Below are positions 36,562 to 50,000 of a stretch of DNA of 64,000 nt, one piece after another. The stretch spans positions 1,393,856 to 1,457,855 of the forward strand of contig VCAZ01000037.1 of assembly GCA_005784505.1 (NCBI GenBank). The letters are read 5' to 3'. The translations under genes were made by a program, and so were the position numbers. This stretch comes from Bagarius yarrelli (Eukaryota > Chordata > Actinopteri > Siluriformes > Sisoridae). The notes beneath the pieces are model-generated. The model worked only from the letters and a program-made list of their open reading frames with translations, did no database searches and was not told the DNA's origin. How positions within the stretch are numbered: the first letter of the stretch is position 1; each line of letters begins with the position of its first letter.

Positions 36562-37455
36562 ATTTGGGGCTTCATGGAAACGTGACGTTTCATTAGATCA
36601 CCCAGACCAAAGTTAATGCTCTTGCATGCACCACCATCAACAGTGTGGTTATGAACTGAGCTTATCAGTATTTAGCAAGATGTGTGGTAATGAGCTAGGT
36701 AATACTATTTTTTTGTAGCAGGGGTAAACTTAGCATTTGAGTAGCAAAACTCTGCTTTGTCTATTAATGACTAGAAGTCATTTGGTCAAAATGGAAGCAA
36801 ATTTATATTTTTTAATAATTTATGGTAGCATCGCTAATAGTATGTTATATTATGTTTAGCGTACTAACTTCTGGAAGTGCTATAATGGTCTATCTGGTAG
36901 TGCAGTACCATAGCAGATATTTAAATAAAGGATAGAACAGATAAGGAAGATTCATTTCCAACTGAGCAGATAAGGGTTAACAGCTTTGTGGTGAGGGAAA
37001 CGGCACTCCAACAACTTAGCTAACTAACCTACCACTTCCTACATATTCGAAACATACGCATAATAATGCAATATCATTTCCACCATTCTGACCTCCACCC
37101 CAAAATGATTTCAAATCAAATTCCATCATTCTGCATAAATTACATATAAAAGCATAGTATTGTCTGAGTTCACCAGATGAACATACAGGAAGTGTAATGA
37201 TGTAAAGACAAAATTGTGTAAATGGCATCATAGTAATAATGCATGCAAACAATTGTGAAAACTGAATGTAAGCTTGGTAAAAGTGTAGAAGCAGCACTGC
37301 TAGAAGGAAAAGTTTTTTCTATTATTCCTAAATACTTCCACATACTGTGCCATCTACAAGTACTCTCCCTCTTCATAGTGTTTTAATTCAAAAGTTTACT
37401 TTTCTATGAGTTTGGGTTTGGTGATGACAAAAGACGTTTTGCAAACTTCAATAAT
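36438..37455. other. Upstream region of receptor C, no further gene
   Basis: Probable 5' UTR exon, then promoter-side DNA. Has (GT)n at 36520-36561 and CTCTTGCATGCA at about 36610, a word also found upstream of pseudogene B at about 30168. No other gene seen. Confidence 0.45.
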
Positions 37456-38105
37456 TTAACACACTACACGATGCTACCAACAACATGTTTCACTGTGTAT
37501 TTACACCAACGGGATGAAACCCAAAAGTTATTGTTAGTTATTAGTTATTATTTATAACGTTAGGACAAATCTTTTACTTGGAAATGTTTATGTTACCTTT
37601 ATTTACCTAAATATAAGTTTGAAAGTCTCATAAGTCACATAAGTCAGTAAAGATTCAGATTCAGCACTGTTGCCTCACAGCAGGAAGCTTCGATGATCGT
37701 ATTCCCTCTTTCTGTGTGGACTTTGTATCTTCTCCCTATGCTTGCGTAGGTTTACTCCGAGTACTCCGGTTTTCTCCCAATAAACAAAAGTTGAATTGCT
37801 TAGGAGGAATTACGAGCAATATGTATGGCGCAAAAACATCATTCTATTAGTTATGTTTGATGGAGGAAACGTCATGATTTGGCTTGCTTTTTTGTCCCTG
37901 AGGACCACATGAAATTATCAGTGGTAAAACTGAGTTTTCAGGTTTACCATAACATGTCAGGGCAGCTGGTTTAGTAAAGGTTAAATGATGCAGGGGGTAA
38001 TGTCCCTAATCATCACCACGCACTGGCTTCAGAAAATGTTTACCTTTTGGAGTGGCCCAGTCAGAGCCCCATAGAGATGCAGTGAAATGACCTTTTCAAT
38101 CAGAC
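37456..38105. pseudogene. DNA-transposon relics and SINE piece
   Basis: 37465-37520 (GATGCTACCAACAACATG) is Tc1-like on minus. 37660-37795 is a SINE family-2 head. 37840-38080 reads as a decayed transposase on plus (GGAGGAAACGTCATGATTTG; TTTTGGAGTGGCCCAGTCAG). No intact frame. Confidence 0.5.
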
Positions 38106-38199
38106 ATCTTGCTGTTAAAGCAAAGAAATGGACAAAGCTTTGGCTTCAATAAATCCAAGGGTTCAGTTGTACCGTATTGTGAAACTTTAATTGGTTCGA

Positions 38200-38620
38200 A
38201 TCTATTCAATTTTATTTTTATTTGTGTTGCACTTTTAACAATAGACATTGTCTCAAAGCAGCTTTACGCAGAAGGCAGTAACAGTGAAAAAGTGTAAGTT
38301 TGTCCCTAATGAGCAAGCCGGTGGTGCCTGTGGGAAGGAAAAACTCCCTGAGGTGAAGAAGGAAGAAACCTTGAGAGGAACCAGGAGCTTTAAGAATGGA
38401 TTGGAACTCCCTTTGCTCCACTGACCCAAGGCTACAATCAACATTACTTTTGATTACTAATACAATATGCTGCAATTAACAACCATTTTGGATCACTCAG
38501 ATGAGGTTGGGTCCCTCTTGAGTCTGGTTCCTTTTAAGGATTTTTTCCCTTGCCACGGTAACCAAGCCAGTTCGATGCTGCTCAGAGTTTATGTTATGTA
38601 TGTTTATGTTATGTTATGTA
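38200..38620. repeat. Dispersed repeat, arms facing each other
   Basis: 38215-38400 (ATTGTCTCAAAGCAGCTTTA; AAACTCCCTGAGGTGAAGAA; AACCTTGAGAGGAACCAG) and 38510-38600 (CTTGAGTCTGGTTCC) are inverted relatives of one family, also seen at 20345-20460 and 35080. It may be one folded element. Confidence 0.6.
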
Positions 38621-39308
38621 AATTCTAAGGATGTGCAATCAACAGTAATAGAACTGATTGTAGAAAAGCAATGTTGAATAAGGTTTACAATGTGATTGCA
38701 GTCCAATTAAAAAAAAAAGATAAATTTACATCTGCAAGTGAAAAATACAAATCATACACTTTAACAAAGGGTATCAGAGTATTCCTTATTTATCTAAAAA
38801 CAGTGATATATAACATATGGAAATATTTGAAGAACCTCAAATATTCAGACACCATCTGAGCGTTCATCCACATTTGTGCTATGTGAATACACAGAGGCTG
38901 CAGCGCGGGTCATGTAGCTCCTCATATACCGCACTCGGGTGCATGGTGTTCCGAGGAGAAGCCTGGCAAGATGCTTCCTGAACTTTTCCCCAACAAACAC
39001 ATAGAGGAACGGATTCAGGCAGCTGTGCGAGTATGCTATGGCTTCGGTGGCTTGCAGCGCCAACTGGATCCGCTGGCTGATCTTACACCCCGAAGGAAGA
39101 ATGTGCTTCAGTTCCAGTGCTTTGAGAAATGCTGCAATATTGTACGGTAATTTGTTGTTTTTATTATAATTTATAGTAACTGGTTGTGCCTTTTTCACTC
39201 ATATCTGACTAGAATAGACACATCTCGAATCATCCAAACACTGTGTTATACATCGACAAGCAAGAATATGGAGGACTTCATGCTATACGTTTTAAGCTAA
39301 ATTCACAA

Positions 39309-39309
39309 T

Positions 39310-39376
<67 letters not shown>
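39309..39376 (+). repeat. (GATA)n array
   Basis: About 17 perfect AGAT units between pseudogene D's fragment and a SINE. Confidence 0.95.
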
Positions 39377-39509
39377 CTTCACAACAGACTGCTTCATCCA
39401 GTCAAGTTTCTGTAAATCATCACTTATGTACTATACGTAATGCTGCGTTATTTCATTTCATATGCCGTAAATAACGCTGATGTGGTGTAATGTTCATCAA
39501 TGATTAAAG

Positions 39510-39690
39510 GGAAGTGGTGGATCATGGTGGACTACCAACCCGAAGATTGTGGGTTTGATTTCCACCTCCACCAAGCCACAGCCGCTGGGCTCCACAGCAA
39601 GGCTCTTTATCCCTAATTGCTCAGTTGTGTAAATAAGATAAATGTAAGTCGGTCTGGATAAGGGCGTCCGCCAAATGCTGCAAATTAATA
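39510..39690 (+). repeat. tRNA-derived SINE, family 1
   Basis: GGGAAGTGGTGGATCATGGT (A-box shortened by loss of the 'TAAGGTGT' part), B-box GGGTTTGATTTCC and tail GGATAAGGGCGTCCGCCAAA. Confidence 0.85.
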
Positions 39691-40574
39691 CAAATGTTCT
39701 AAAATCTCAAATATGGTCATTAGACATTAATATGTGCTTTATAAGTATTAATATGTTATGTTAGTAATAAAAGCTATGTTATGTTAGTAATAAAAGCTAG
39801 CAAGTCTCTTAACTAAAGTGTTACTGTCCTTGGATGTTTCAGTCTTGGATGATGGTTCTTAATTAATTTACAAAAAGAAAGTTTTTTTTTTTTTAATTAG
39901 AGATTAATACTAATGTAGCGGTATAGAGGTGTTGATCATCTTTTTATTTTGATCCGTTTCTCTACGTTTCATCACTTCTGTTTTCAGAAATCCGATTCAA
40001 CACACAGACATAGACAGGAAACACACTTTTTTTTATTTTTTTTTATTTTGACATTTGGGGTCTTTTATTCTTGTTTTGCAGGCTATAAGTTGAGACAATT
40101 GTATAAAGTATGTTTATTATAATAAATGCAATGCGATATCAGAAATTATGCTCTTATGTACAACAAAGCAGTTAATAAACTTCCTTAAGTAGTAAAATAT
40201 CGAGTGCAAACATGGTTAAATATTACTCAAGCTTTCATGAAAGGTTCTGTTACGCAAGAGAAGGCAGTCGACTTTTCTCTTAAAATCATACAGGTAAAAA
40301 AATCAATAAATGATTCTTTATGTTTTATTGTATAAAGGCGTAAAAAATAATCTTAACAAGCTGTTGTAATATCATTTTTTTACCTGAGTGTCGTTCCACA
40401 TCATCGGCATTCAATATAAAACTTTTACCAGTAATGCTGTTTTTAAACAAAAACACAAAAATTGTGTTTACACCTAAAAAATAACTCTTAAAAATGAATA
40501 TGCAAAAAAAAAAAAACAGCAACACAGCAATTAACAATACAGATAATAAATAAAATAAATACTAAGTGCAGCTA

Positions 40575-40856
40575 CTAAGGGGGCAGGGTGGCTCAAATGG
40601 TTAAGGTGCTGAGTTGTTAATCTGAAGACCAGAAACACCTGGGTTCAAGCCCCACCTCTGGCAAGTCAACCACTGTTGGGTCCTTGAGCAAGACCCTTAA
40701 CCCTTCCTGCTCCAGGGGCGCTGTATCATAGCTGACCCTGCGCTCTGACCCCAACTTACTAAGATGGGATATGCGAAAAAAAAAAAGAAAAATGCATTTC
40801 ATTGGCTCTGTACACGTACCTTGCACAATGACAATGAATTGAATATACTATACTAC
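40575..40856 (+). repeat. tRNA-derived SINE, family 3, with L2-like LINE tail
   Basis: Head GGGGGCAGGGTGGCTCAAAT, A-box, B-box GGGTTCAAGCCCC. Its 3' end (about 40795-40850: TGCATTTCATTGGCTCTGTA, ACCTTGCACAATGACAAT) is the same as the 3' end of the LINE at 42687-42735. A 3' truncated relative is at 10795-10997. Confidence 0.88.
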
Positions 40857-40881
40857 ATAAAAAAGACCAGCAAATACTTAC

Positions 40882-41395
40882 AAATGTGGAAATCGGATGT
40901 ATCCGCTGCCAGTCAGCATCAGAAAAGATTGTGATGGAGTTTTAAGGTTTCTTGATTTTTTTTGGGCTTTAAGGTGACCTGCATGAAGCTTTGGCAGTGT
41001 ATTGGTTTGCCCAGTTAAATACTAATGAGCTCGTAAGGCAGTAGTTTCTGTTCATTTATTTCTGACTGACTTCTCAAAAAAAAAACTGTGGTAGCAGGAT
41101 ATGAAGCAAGATATGAAGTAAGGTAGTGAATAGAAGTGTTTTTAGAACTAGAAATAAAACTGTGGATTGTCTAATATAAAAATGTGGTATGTTCATTATA
41201 ATATCGTTTTGTGTATCAGCAAAACGTCCATTCCACCACCAAGGTGTCAAAACAGACAAGGGTCTTAATGAATACCCACCTCGTTTCCTGAGGGATAGTG
41301 GGACCAGTTGAAAAAGTTTGTAAAAAAAAAAAATTGTATCAGCATGTCCCTTCTAGAAGATTTGGGGCAAAAGGGTTCTGTGTACAGACTAATAT
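40882..41395. other. No further gene seen
   Basis: Probable old 5' UTR/promoter side of pseudogene D, then AT-rich DNA up to the LINE. Confidence 0.45.
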
Positions 41396-41399
41396 AAGA

Positions 41400-42776
41400 T
41401 TTGTCCAACACCTCCAACCGGCTCTGCCTCACTCCCCGACGAGCTTAACCACTTCTATGCTCGCTTTGAAAAAGGGAATATAGAGCCTATGCTCAAAACA
41501 GAGCTGTCACCAGGTGAGCAGCCACTCTCGCTCTCCATCTCTGAAGTGTGTGCTACCCTGGTAGGGTGAATGGTAGAAAGGCAGCTGCCCTGATGGCATC
41601 CCTGGACGCATACTCAGAGCATGCTCGCAGCAGCAAACATCTTTAATCTGTCCTTGGCCCAGGAAATCGTCCCCACCTGCTTCAAGTCTGCTACCATTGT
41701 ACCAGTGCCGAAGCACTCTGCTGCAAAAGAACTGGGTGACTTTCGTCCAGTCGCACTCACCCCAGTTTATCGCAAAGTGCTTTGAAAGACTGGTCCTCAG
41801 CCACCTTAAAGCCTGTCTGCCACCCAACCTGGACCCTCACCAATTTGCCTATCGCCCAAATAGGTCAACCGAAGATGCCCATTTCCACAGTACTACATTC
41901 TACCCTGAATTATTTGGACAACCCCGACACTTATGCCAGGATGCTGTTTGTTGATTTTAGTTCAGCTTTTAACACAGTTAGCCCTTCTAAGCTAACCTTG
42001 AAGCTGAAACAGCTCGGCATCAGCACACACCTTTGCAATTGGACCCTGGACTTCCTTACGAACAGATCACAGTCTGTTCGATTGAATAACATCACCTATA
42101 TTTTCTGAGGAGACTTAAAAAGTCCTGCAGTAAGTAAAACTTTTACTGCAGTACCATCGAGAGCATCCTCACAAACTGCATCTCAGTATGGTACAGCAGC
42201 TGCACTGCTTCAGACCGCACAGCCCTTCAGAGGGTGGTGAAAACCGCCCCCCAACGAATCACTCAGCTACCCACCCTGGACAATATACACAAAAAAACGC
42301 TGTCTGCAAAGGGCGAGAGGCATAATCAAAGATCCCTCTCACCCCAACCACGGACTGTTCACTCTTCTCCCATCAGGCAGACGCTACCGATGCCTCAGGG
42401 CCGCACAAACAGACTTAAAAACAGCTTCTTTCTTGTGGCTGTTTCTGCACTGAACAGCTGATATACAGTATTTTAATTACTGCACTGCCACTTCTATACT
42501 TTGCACTACCTATCATTATGCATCTTTGCACAATCTATAACTGTCTATTGTTACACCTCTATATTCTATCCGTATACCTCTGTACATTATTTACCCCCAC
42601 CTCTGTAATTATCAACCCCATACCCTATTTATTACAGTGATATTTATTGTAAATAAGCCACTTATGCACTTCTGGTTAGATGCTAACTGCATTTCCATTG
42701 GCTCTGTACATGTACCTTGCACAATGACAATAAAGTTGAATCTAATCTAATCTAATCTAATCTAATCTAATCTAAT
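41400..42776 (+). mobile_element. L2-like LINE, internally deleted copy 2
   Basis: Plus-strand pieces of a reverse transcriptase: PDELNHFYARFEKGN, GRKAAGPDGIPG region, KCFERLVLSHLKACLPPNLD, QFAYRPNRSTED, and motif A MLFVDFSSAFNTV with the catalytic Asp. Several frameshifts occur (around 41560, 41760 and 41890). After 42105 it jumps to the C-terminal part (RRLKK... to FLVAVSALNS stop at 42459-42461), so the YxDD motif region is deleted. The 3' UTR ends in (TCTAA)n at 42737-42776. The endonuclease domain is missing. It cannot move on its own. Confidence 0.9.
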
Positions 42777-43844
42777 TTTACCTTCTCGTTCTACACGGAT
42801 GTGTCTGTGTGCAAACTGTGAAAGTGAAATCGCTGAATTCGGAAGTTAGTTCAGTCGTCAAGTTTTTACAAGGTTTGTCCAAACAAAAAAAAAACTTGCG
42901 TTCAGGGAAATGCCCTCACTGACCTTTTGCAAGTAAAACCCTTTCTGAAGTTGCACAAACATGAAAAAGCAATTACAGTTGTTTACTGGAGTGTTGGAAA
43001 AAAACAGCAAAAACCTCACCCTCAAAAAAAAACCATGCACACAGGAAGCTCAAATAAACTCTGCAAAAATTCTGCATGTGGCTGAACGAATTGGGGACCT
43101 GACTATCATTTCCGTTCTGTATGTGCTTTTCGACTCATTTTTAATGTAGTCTCTCATTTGCTCCTTTAATAAAGTCTACATTTCTACACTAGATTGCGTC
43201 ATGAGGCTTTGTTCAGGCACAATAGTATTAGTGAGATCAGACACTAATGTTGAGGTCAGGAGGTCTGGGGTTCTAGTTCATCCCAAAGGTGTTCAGGAGA
43301 GCATAACACAGCATGTCTTTATGGAAGTCAGGGGGTTTTGTGCACAAGGACATTGTCGTGCTGGAAAAGTCTCTTCGTTTAGGTGAAGGACGAACCGAAC
43401 CAAATCTGAAATGCAGAAAGACAAATGAACAATGAATTGCATAAACATAGCATGTTGCTGACTTGCTGTTTTAAAGCAATTTCCTATGCTGTACATGATG
43501 AGTAATGAAATATGCTGCTTTTTGCCAAAGAAACCACAACTGCAAAAAAAATGGAAATGAAAAAATATCACACCCTGCTGATCAAACAAAAAAAAAAAAA
43601 AAAACAACAAAAAAAAAAAAGGGTGTTTAATGTAAAATAAAAAAAAAATGTGTGTAGAACATTGCACAGCAAGTTTGTTGAGTACAAAATTTCAATACAC
43701 ACTTCATTTTTTTTTATTTATATATGAAGACATTACTCTGAGACACCTTTAAAGTTCCCATAAGTGATTAAAAAAAACATTTCAAAAATGAATTCCCTGC
43801 ACTGGGTAGTGATTATGAAATTATGAAATCTAACATCTCAATAT

Positions 43845-43887
<43 letters not shown>

Positions 43888-44360
43888 TCATGTAGATATT
43901 CACGTCTCGGTATGAAGAAGTTTTAGGACAAGTAGGCAGGACCACCTCCTCCAGTAGTGCTGGGGCAGGGGACTGCGGTCTGACCCAGTTTTCACACCTC
44001 CAAACTTGAGGTGTTTTTGAAATGAATTAGTATATATATATTGAATATATATATAGAGAGAGGTTTTTTTTCTTTCTAATAGCTGTTTATTAATCTTCAT
44101 CTTCTTCTTACAGGACAGAAAAACTAGCTTAAAATTAATTTTAAAGTTTACTTTAATGAATTATAATGATTGTAGTGAATATTATTATGTTTGTTGAAAG
44201 AAAGAAACAAGTAAATAGGTCACATGATTTGATTTGATTCAATTTTATTTATGTCTTATTTAATTAGAACCAGGACTAATCAAAATTCTGATCTTATTTA
44301 TCAGTTATAAGTCCAATAGCAAAGTGAAAGTTATTTGTACCATCCAGTGAATAATAAATG
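42777..44360. other. No gene seen
   Basis: AT-rich spacer with poly-A runs at 43588-43620 and 43850-43885 and a short TA/GA run near 44030-44060. Possible short frames here lack any support. Confidence 0.5.
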
Positions 44361-44672
44361 TAGGGCTGGGCGATTTGACCTAAAATCGAAACCTCAATTA
44401 ATGAATAAAGATTTTTCTTCTTCGTCGTCTATTTTTTATTTGTAGTTCACTGCGTTTATTTTTGTACAATGTCCTCTTGTTGCTCAGTTGACTCGAGGTT
44501 TGTACTTCAGTGCCACTGACTGGACCAGGCGTAATCACGTGACTTTACATGCGGCGATACATTTTTAAGGGAAAAAGAACTAAACACCAAAATAATCAAA
44601 TTAGGAAAATAACATCGGTTACAGGTTCTAAATTTCTGTTGCAGATCCTTTTTGATTAATCGTCCAGTCCTA
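44361..44672. mobile_element. hAT-like MITE
   Basis: Ends are inverted: left TAGGGCTGGGCGA and right (reverse) TAGGACTGGACGA, 11 of 13 the same; 312 bases with no ORF. TAGGGCTGGGCGAT starts are common on non-autonomous hAT elements in fish. A clean 8-base target duplication was not found (left AATAAATG, right CTAAAAATG are only similar). Confidence 0.65.
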
Positions 44673-45636
44673 CTAAAAATGCTGGTATTTCTGTAAAACT
44701 ACTTAAACTTCATGGCTATTAAATTCCATGACATAAACCGTGATTAAACAGGATCAATAATTTTATATAGTCTCAAATTTGAGTGCAAATATTTCCAAAT
44801 TACCGATTATTTTGCTTTTAACAATAAAACTAAGGAAATTTGATGAAGCAATAATTGCAGAGAAGCAAAACCAACCACTACCAGCTGCAAATTTTCTCAC
44901 ATCCCACGTCTTTTCTCCTGCAATGAATTGGCTTTTCCGCAGGGAAATTTTATTCTGTTCGCTTTTAGTTTTAAGGTGGTTTTAGTCCTTTAGTCCCCTG
45001 CGACAAAGTTTAAAAGCGATACCTAAGTTCTGAACCTTCACTATAATTTTTTTAATTCGAAATTGAAAACATTATAATACAACATTTTTAGAACCAATGA
45101 ATGAATAATACACACTTGGCTATTACTTTTTTCAGGTATACATTGCGTCCATGTCCCATATTGTGCCTTAACTATTTAGAATGTTGTTAAAAAGAGGTAT
45201 GAAATTAAGAAGCTGCCAAATTGCCTTTATTTTAATATCTCTGTTATGACGTGGGTAAGAGACTCTCTTAATCCACATATAGAAAAAAATACCATTCAGT
45301 GTCTTTGGCAATGTTTAATAAGTGTGAGTGAAACAGTAAATACATATCATTTTTATACATTATCAAGCCCAAAAAAAATAAAATCGCTGATCTGTTTTAT
45401 ATTTAGGTTGGTTTATAAGCACACATATAGATATATTCTACTACGTGGTATATATTTATTATTCATATTGAATATATCATAACAGGGATTTTGGACATTT
45501 TGAAGTTTCTGTGAATGTCAAGCCCTCCATTTAGAAAATAAAATCAATATAAAATAATTTGACTATTTACATAACTTGAATATAAAAACGTTTTATTAAT
45601 ATGTGTATTTTAAACATTAAAGATAATGTAGGGCAG
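44673..45636. other. No gene seen
   Basis: AT-rich, no repeat family recognised. Confidence 0.5.
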
Positions 45637-45770
45637 TTTTTGGCTTCCTTGCTGGCCAGAAGATCATGGGTTTAATTCCCAGACATTCTGGGCCCCTGAA
45701 CAAGGCCCCTAACCCTTACTGCTTAGCAAATAACACAAATATAAGGGCATCTGCCATATTAATGAAGTAA
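45637..45770 (+). repeat. SINE family 1, decayed
   Basis: TTGCTGGCCAGAAGATCATG, B-box-like GGGTTTAATTCC, GGGCCCCTGAACAAGGCC and tail AGGGCATCTGCCATA. Confidence 0.65.
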
Positions 45771-47055
45771 GAATGTAATTCTCTGTACAGAAAACAACAG
45801 TGCTGCTTAATTCTCACCTCTGATTGGTCAATGTTGTCTTTTAGAATGTTCTATGAATCACTGTTTTGTTATAACGCATTATAAATAATTTCTATCATTT
45901 CTGCTTACTCACATTTGGACGCTCGAGACAAGTTAACTGTTAACATGTTGCTCTTTAATACTAAACGTATATATTAAGGGGTCCTTTTAGGGTCATTTTT
46001 TGAGCGTTTTGCCACTGGGGACTTTGTGGGTTTGATTTGTAAATTCTCGACAACATGACAAGCTAGGATTTTTTTTTTTTTTTACAGATTACAATGAACA
46101 AAAGACTAAGGGAGGAAATGATTGCCCACTGCTGCTGTAAAATGATAACAGGAACTAATTTGTTTCCCAACATTTAATGTAACTATAATTTAAAATAATA
46201 AAAAAAAGAAGTATGATGTGTAATTAAATAAATTGTTAAAAATACTTTTAAATACTTTTAGGGGTAATTTTAGGAAAATATTACACAATGATAATAAAAT
46301 TTGGGTAAAGATTATCAGAGATTCACAAATACCCACCCAGTGGTTGGTGCTGTTTATAGGATTATAGGACATATAGGCTGTTTATAGGATTGATATAAAC
46401 ATGTGTGATTGCAAAAGACAATTAATTTGTTACATATAGCCTGGAAATAACATTTTAAAAACAACTATGACAATTCGCAAAACTTTAAAAAAAAAAAAAA
46501 AATACAAATACAAAGGCCCCGGTTTCTTCCAACTATAGAAGGTGGGCAGACAGATATCCCAGGGTGGGCAATTTTTGGGGGAAGGGGGTTTGGGGAAATT
46601 TGTTTTTACTAATATTCTTGCTTGACTGCCTTGTTAATTACAGCCAATCAAAACAGTAAGCTGTTTGGTTTTGCATTGTAATTTGCCAGGGCCACTAAAT
46701 CCCCAGACCTCACTAATACTATTGTGACTGAAAGAAGACATTTGTCATGTTTCCTGTTGTATGTTATGTCTTTACTACTAACCTTCAGCAGCCATCTTTA
46801 TTTTTTTGTATAAATTTAGAGTAATTATACAATAAATTTATTGGATTTATTTGTCGTATTTATTAATACATCAATTATTCAATTATCAAAACAGGATTAG
46901 GTCACTTGAGGTATTTCATTCTGAATGTTGATTCTGGTGTCTAAATACTAAATACTGCACTTAATTTTGCCAATAATTCCTCTTTACCTGCACACGGGTT
47001 AATTCCTAATATGCAAGAAAACTTTGCAAATATATCCAGTCATTAGAACAACTAA
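45771..47055. other. No gene; 3' side of receptor E
   Basis: AT-rich DNA. The part near 46900-47055 may be 3' UTR of receptor E. Confidence 0.5.
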
Positions 47056-47059
47056 ACAT

Positions 47060-50000
47060 TCAAAAGCCAGATGATCGTTCATCCAGACTTGTGTTCTGAG
47101 AATACACTGAGCCGACAGCCTGAGTCATGTAGCTCTTCATACACTGCACTTGGTAGCATGGAGTCTGGCGCAGGAGTCTGGCGAGCTGCCTTTTGAACTT
47201 TTCCCCCACAAACACGTAGAGGAACGGATTGAGGCAGCTGTGCGAGTACGCTATGGCTTCAGTGACTTGCAGCATCAGATAGATCTTATTGCTGAGCTCA
47301 CATTCTGATTGTAGGATTTCTCTCAGCTCCAGTGCTTTAATGAGTGCTGCAATGTTGTACGGCATCCAACAACAAAAGAAGGCCACCATGACCACCACAA
47401 CAAGACGGATGGCAAGTTTCTTGGATGAACGAAGCATCAAAAGCCTCCGGAGGACCATCGAGTAGCAAAATATCACAATACTCAGCGGAATTAGCAAACC
47501 CAGAATGTTCATTTTGATTAAAGCTGCACTTCTTCCATTCCTGGAAGATCTATCCTTTGGAAAAGCGGTGCAAATTACATTCGTATTGTTCTTTTCAGTT
47601 TTAAGATAGAGTAGCTCAGGAAATGATGCTGCAATAGCTAGAGTCCAGATGATCACACTAGCTAAAATACCATAAGCCTTTGTACGGATTCTTAAGGCGT
47701 AGACGGCATGGACGATAGCCAGGTATCGGTCAACGCTCATCAACACGATGAAGAAAATCCCGGCGTAGAATCCGATGTAGTAAACACCCAGCACCAGCTT
47801 GCACATGCCATCACCGAAAACCCAGGTATCTCTGGCATAGTGAGCCAAGAAGGGCAGAGTGAAGATAAGGAGAAGGTCAGCGATGGCCAGGTTCAGGAGA
47901 GACACATCAGTCATACTTTTCATCTGGGAACCTCTAAGGATCACCCACAACACCAGCATGTTGCCCAGTAAGCCCACCAGGAAGAAGAGAGAGTAAAGCA
48001 CTGGGAGGAAATGGTTTGAATGAGATCTGTATACACATGGCATTCTATCACCAATGCTGGTATCATTATATTCACTGTAGTCGTATTCTGTGCTGAAGCT
48101 ACAAACAGTGAGAGGAAAGCACAAAAAAAGACAATTTCAATATGTTTTTAATATCAACATAAAAATATACAACAAAATTCTGTTGGGCTGCTGGGCCCCT
48201 GAGCAAGGCCCTTAGCCCCTGATTGCTCAGTTGTGTTAAAGAGATAAATGTAAGTCGCTCCGAATAAAAATGCAGAAAATGTAAATATAAACATAAACTA
48301 AACTTGACTATATCCAGAAAGACTAGACAAAACAACAGACATGAACTAAACACTGACTTGACTAGAGAAACACTAACTTGGCATAACCACTCGCATAGCA
48401 CAGCCTCACCACAATAAAACACAGGCAAACAATAATCCACAAAGACAAGGCAAAACACAAAGGCTACCAATACACAATGAACACATTAACTAGACAAGAC
48501 ACACGTTAACACAATCACACACGCAGGACTAAACAACCAGTGAGAACAAGACACAAGGACAAAGGGAATCACATGACAGGAAAACAAGATGACAAAGCAG
48601 GAAATGAACAAAACAGACTGCCTAGGCTAGCTAGCATAGCATAGCATAGCATGGCATAGCATACCATAGCTTAGCTTGCTAGCATAGCTTAGCCTAGACA
48701 CAAAACAATAAACATGAAACCCTTACAAATAGGTTAGAATATTTGGAACTTTATTTTTGACAGACACTTTTCTGTGGAATTTGTGTATGAATACTATGAT
48801 CGTTACGGCCTTCCAGTTCTCCTAATGTAAAGAAAAATATTGCTGTGTTATGCAAATAAGTGTGTGGTGCTGCTGTGTGTTTCTGCTTACATTTCTATTA
48901 TTGTATGTGTATTAACATTACATATCCTTTTTTCGTAAAATATAGTGGGTTATTTTTCTCACCGTTGTTGTGAATTGTGTTTGTGCATTGAGCCCTTAAA
49001 GAAGGGCGGGGCATTTCAGCCATTTATAATTAATGCGATGCTATTATATATGTCTAGCTGTATCTGTTCTTTCTGGAATGGTTTTGTCCTGAAGACACTG
49101 TTTAAAAGAACAATATTGTCTTATAATATTAGATTAGGGCAATTTGAGTTTTTTCTGTATTCTATTTCAGTAAAATACCATTGGGTTCCACATGTGGTGC
49201 TTTTGCAAGTCAAACTGAAATCCCTAAAGCTCTACGAGTTTCTTCACTTTCTTCATCAAGGTGCGTGTGTTGTTAACAGCATACGGTCTACACGGCGCTC
49301 CGTATCATTATGAAACGATGTATAAAATTAGGTTTTGCACAAAAATACAGTATGTGAGAAAAGTAGAAAGAAATGCGAGTCTATGGTACAAATGTATTTT
49401 TTTGGAGGACAGTTTATAGATATCGCTACACAAATGATCCACAAATAACAATAGACAAATGGAAACTCTTTGTAAATTCCTTTGGTTTATTTTATTATAA
49501 AATAAATAACTGCTTATTTCTTAATTTGATGTACCTAAAAAAATTAAATATGGATGTCTTTTTCATCATATTGGTTCTGATGTTGTAGATAAAGTGGAAA
49601 TTTTGGTAACATCTGGCAACCTTTGCTACAATCTTATAAGACATACTTTAGTTTGGTTTGTTTTACCGATACGTGAACCCTGTTTAGTGGGTACTCTACC
49701 GAACAGATTTAGTAAGGAACGGAGAACTACACACCTTGTGTGATCTAGAATTTGACAAAAAAGTTGATTAAACCTTTTCACGGCATTTGGTAGACGTCCT
49801 TATCCAGAGCGACTTACATTTATCTCTTTTATACAGCTAAACAATTATGAATTAGGGTTGGTGGTGCTGGAAATCAAACCCTAGTCTTTCTGGTAGCAGT
49901 CCAACACCTTAAGCCACCACTTTCTCTACATCGTTTAATGTCTACTGATAAAAAAGGTAAATTGTCCTATAGTATGTATTATTGTGAAGTCTAGAGGGAG

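Larger units (their letters stand above)
38845..40881 (-). pseudogene. Chemokine receptor pseudogene D
   Basis: Only the last part of the main exon remains (about 39147-38862): PYNIAAFLKALELKHILPSG through TM7 (HSCLNPFLYVFVGEKF) to a receptor A-like tail ending in a stop. It breaks off just before PYN at unrelated sequence. A candidate first coding exon survives at 40410-40384 (MPMMWNDTQ, donor CAG|GTAAAA): it aligns with receptor A's MSIMINST but ends in phase 0 instead of 2, so it would be out of frame. A 5' UTR donor TACTTAC at 40875-40881 matches the A and C units. All N-terminal and TM1-TM6 sequence is gone. This is a dead duplicate of the A type. Confidence 0.85.

Noticed and set aside
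48093..48124. Upstream Met start for receptor E (MCFPLTVC)
   Set aside because: Pyrimidine-rich intron end with acceptor; an exon 1 with matching phase is present upstream.
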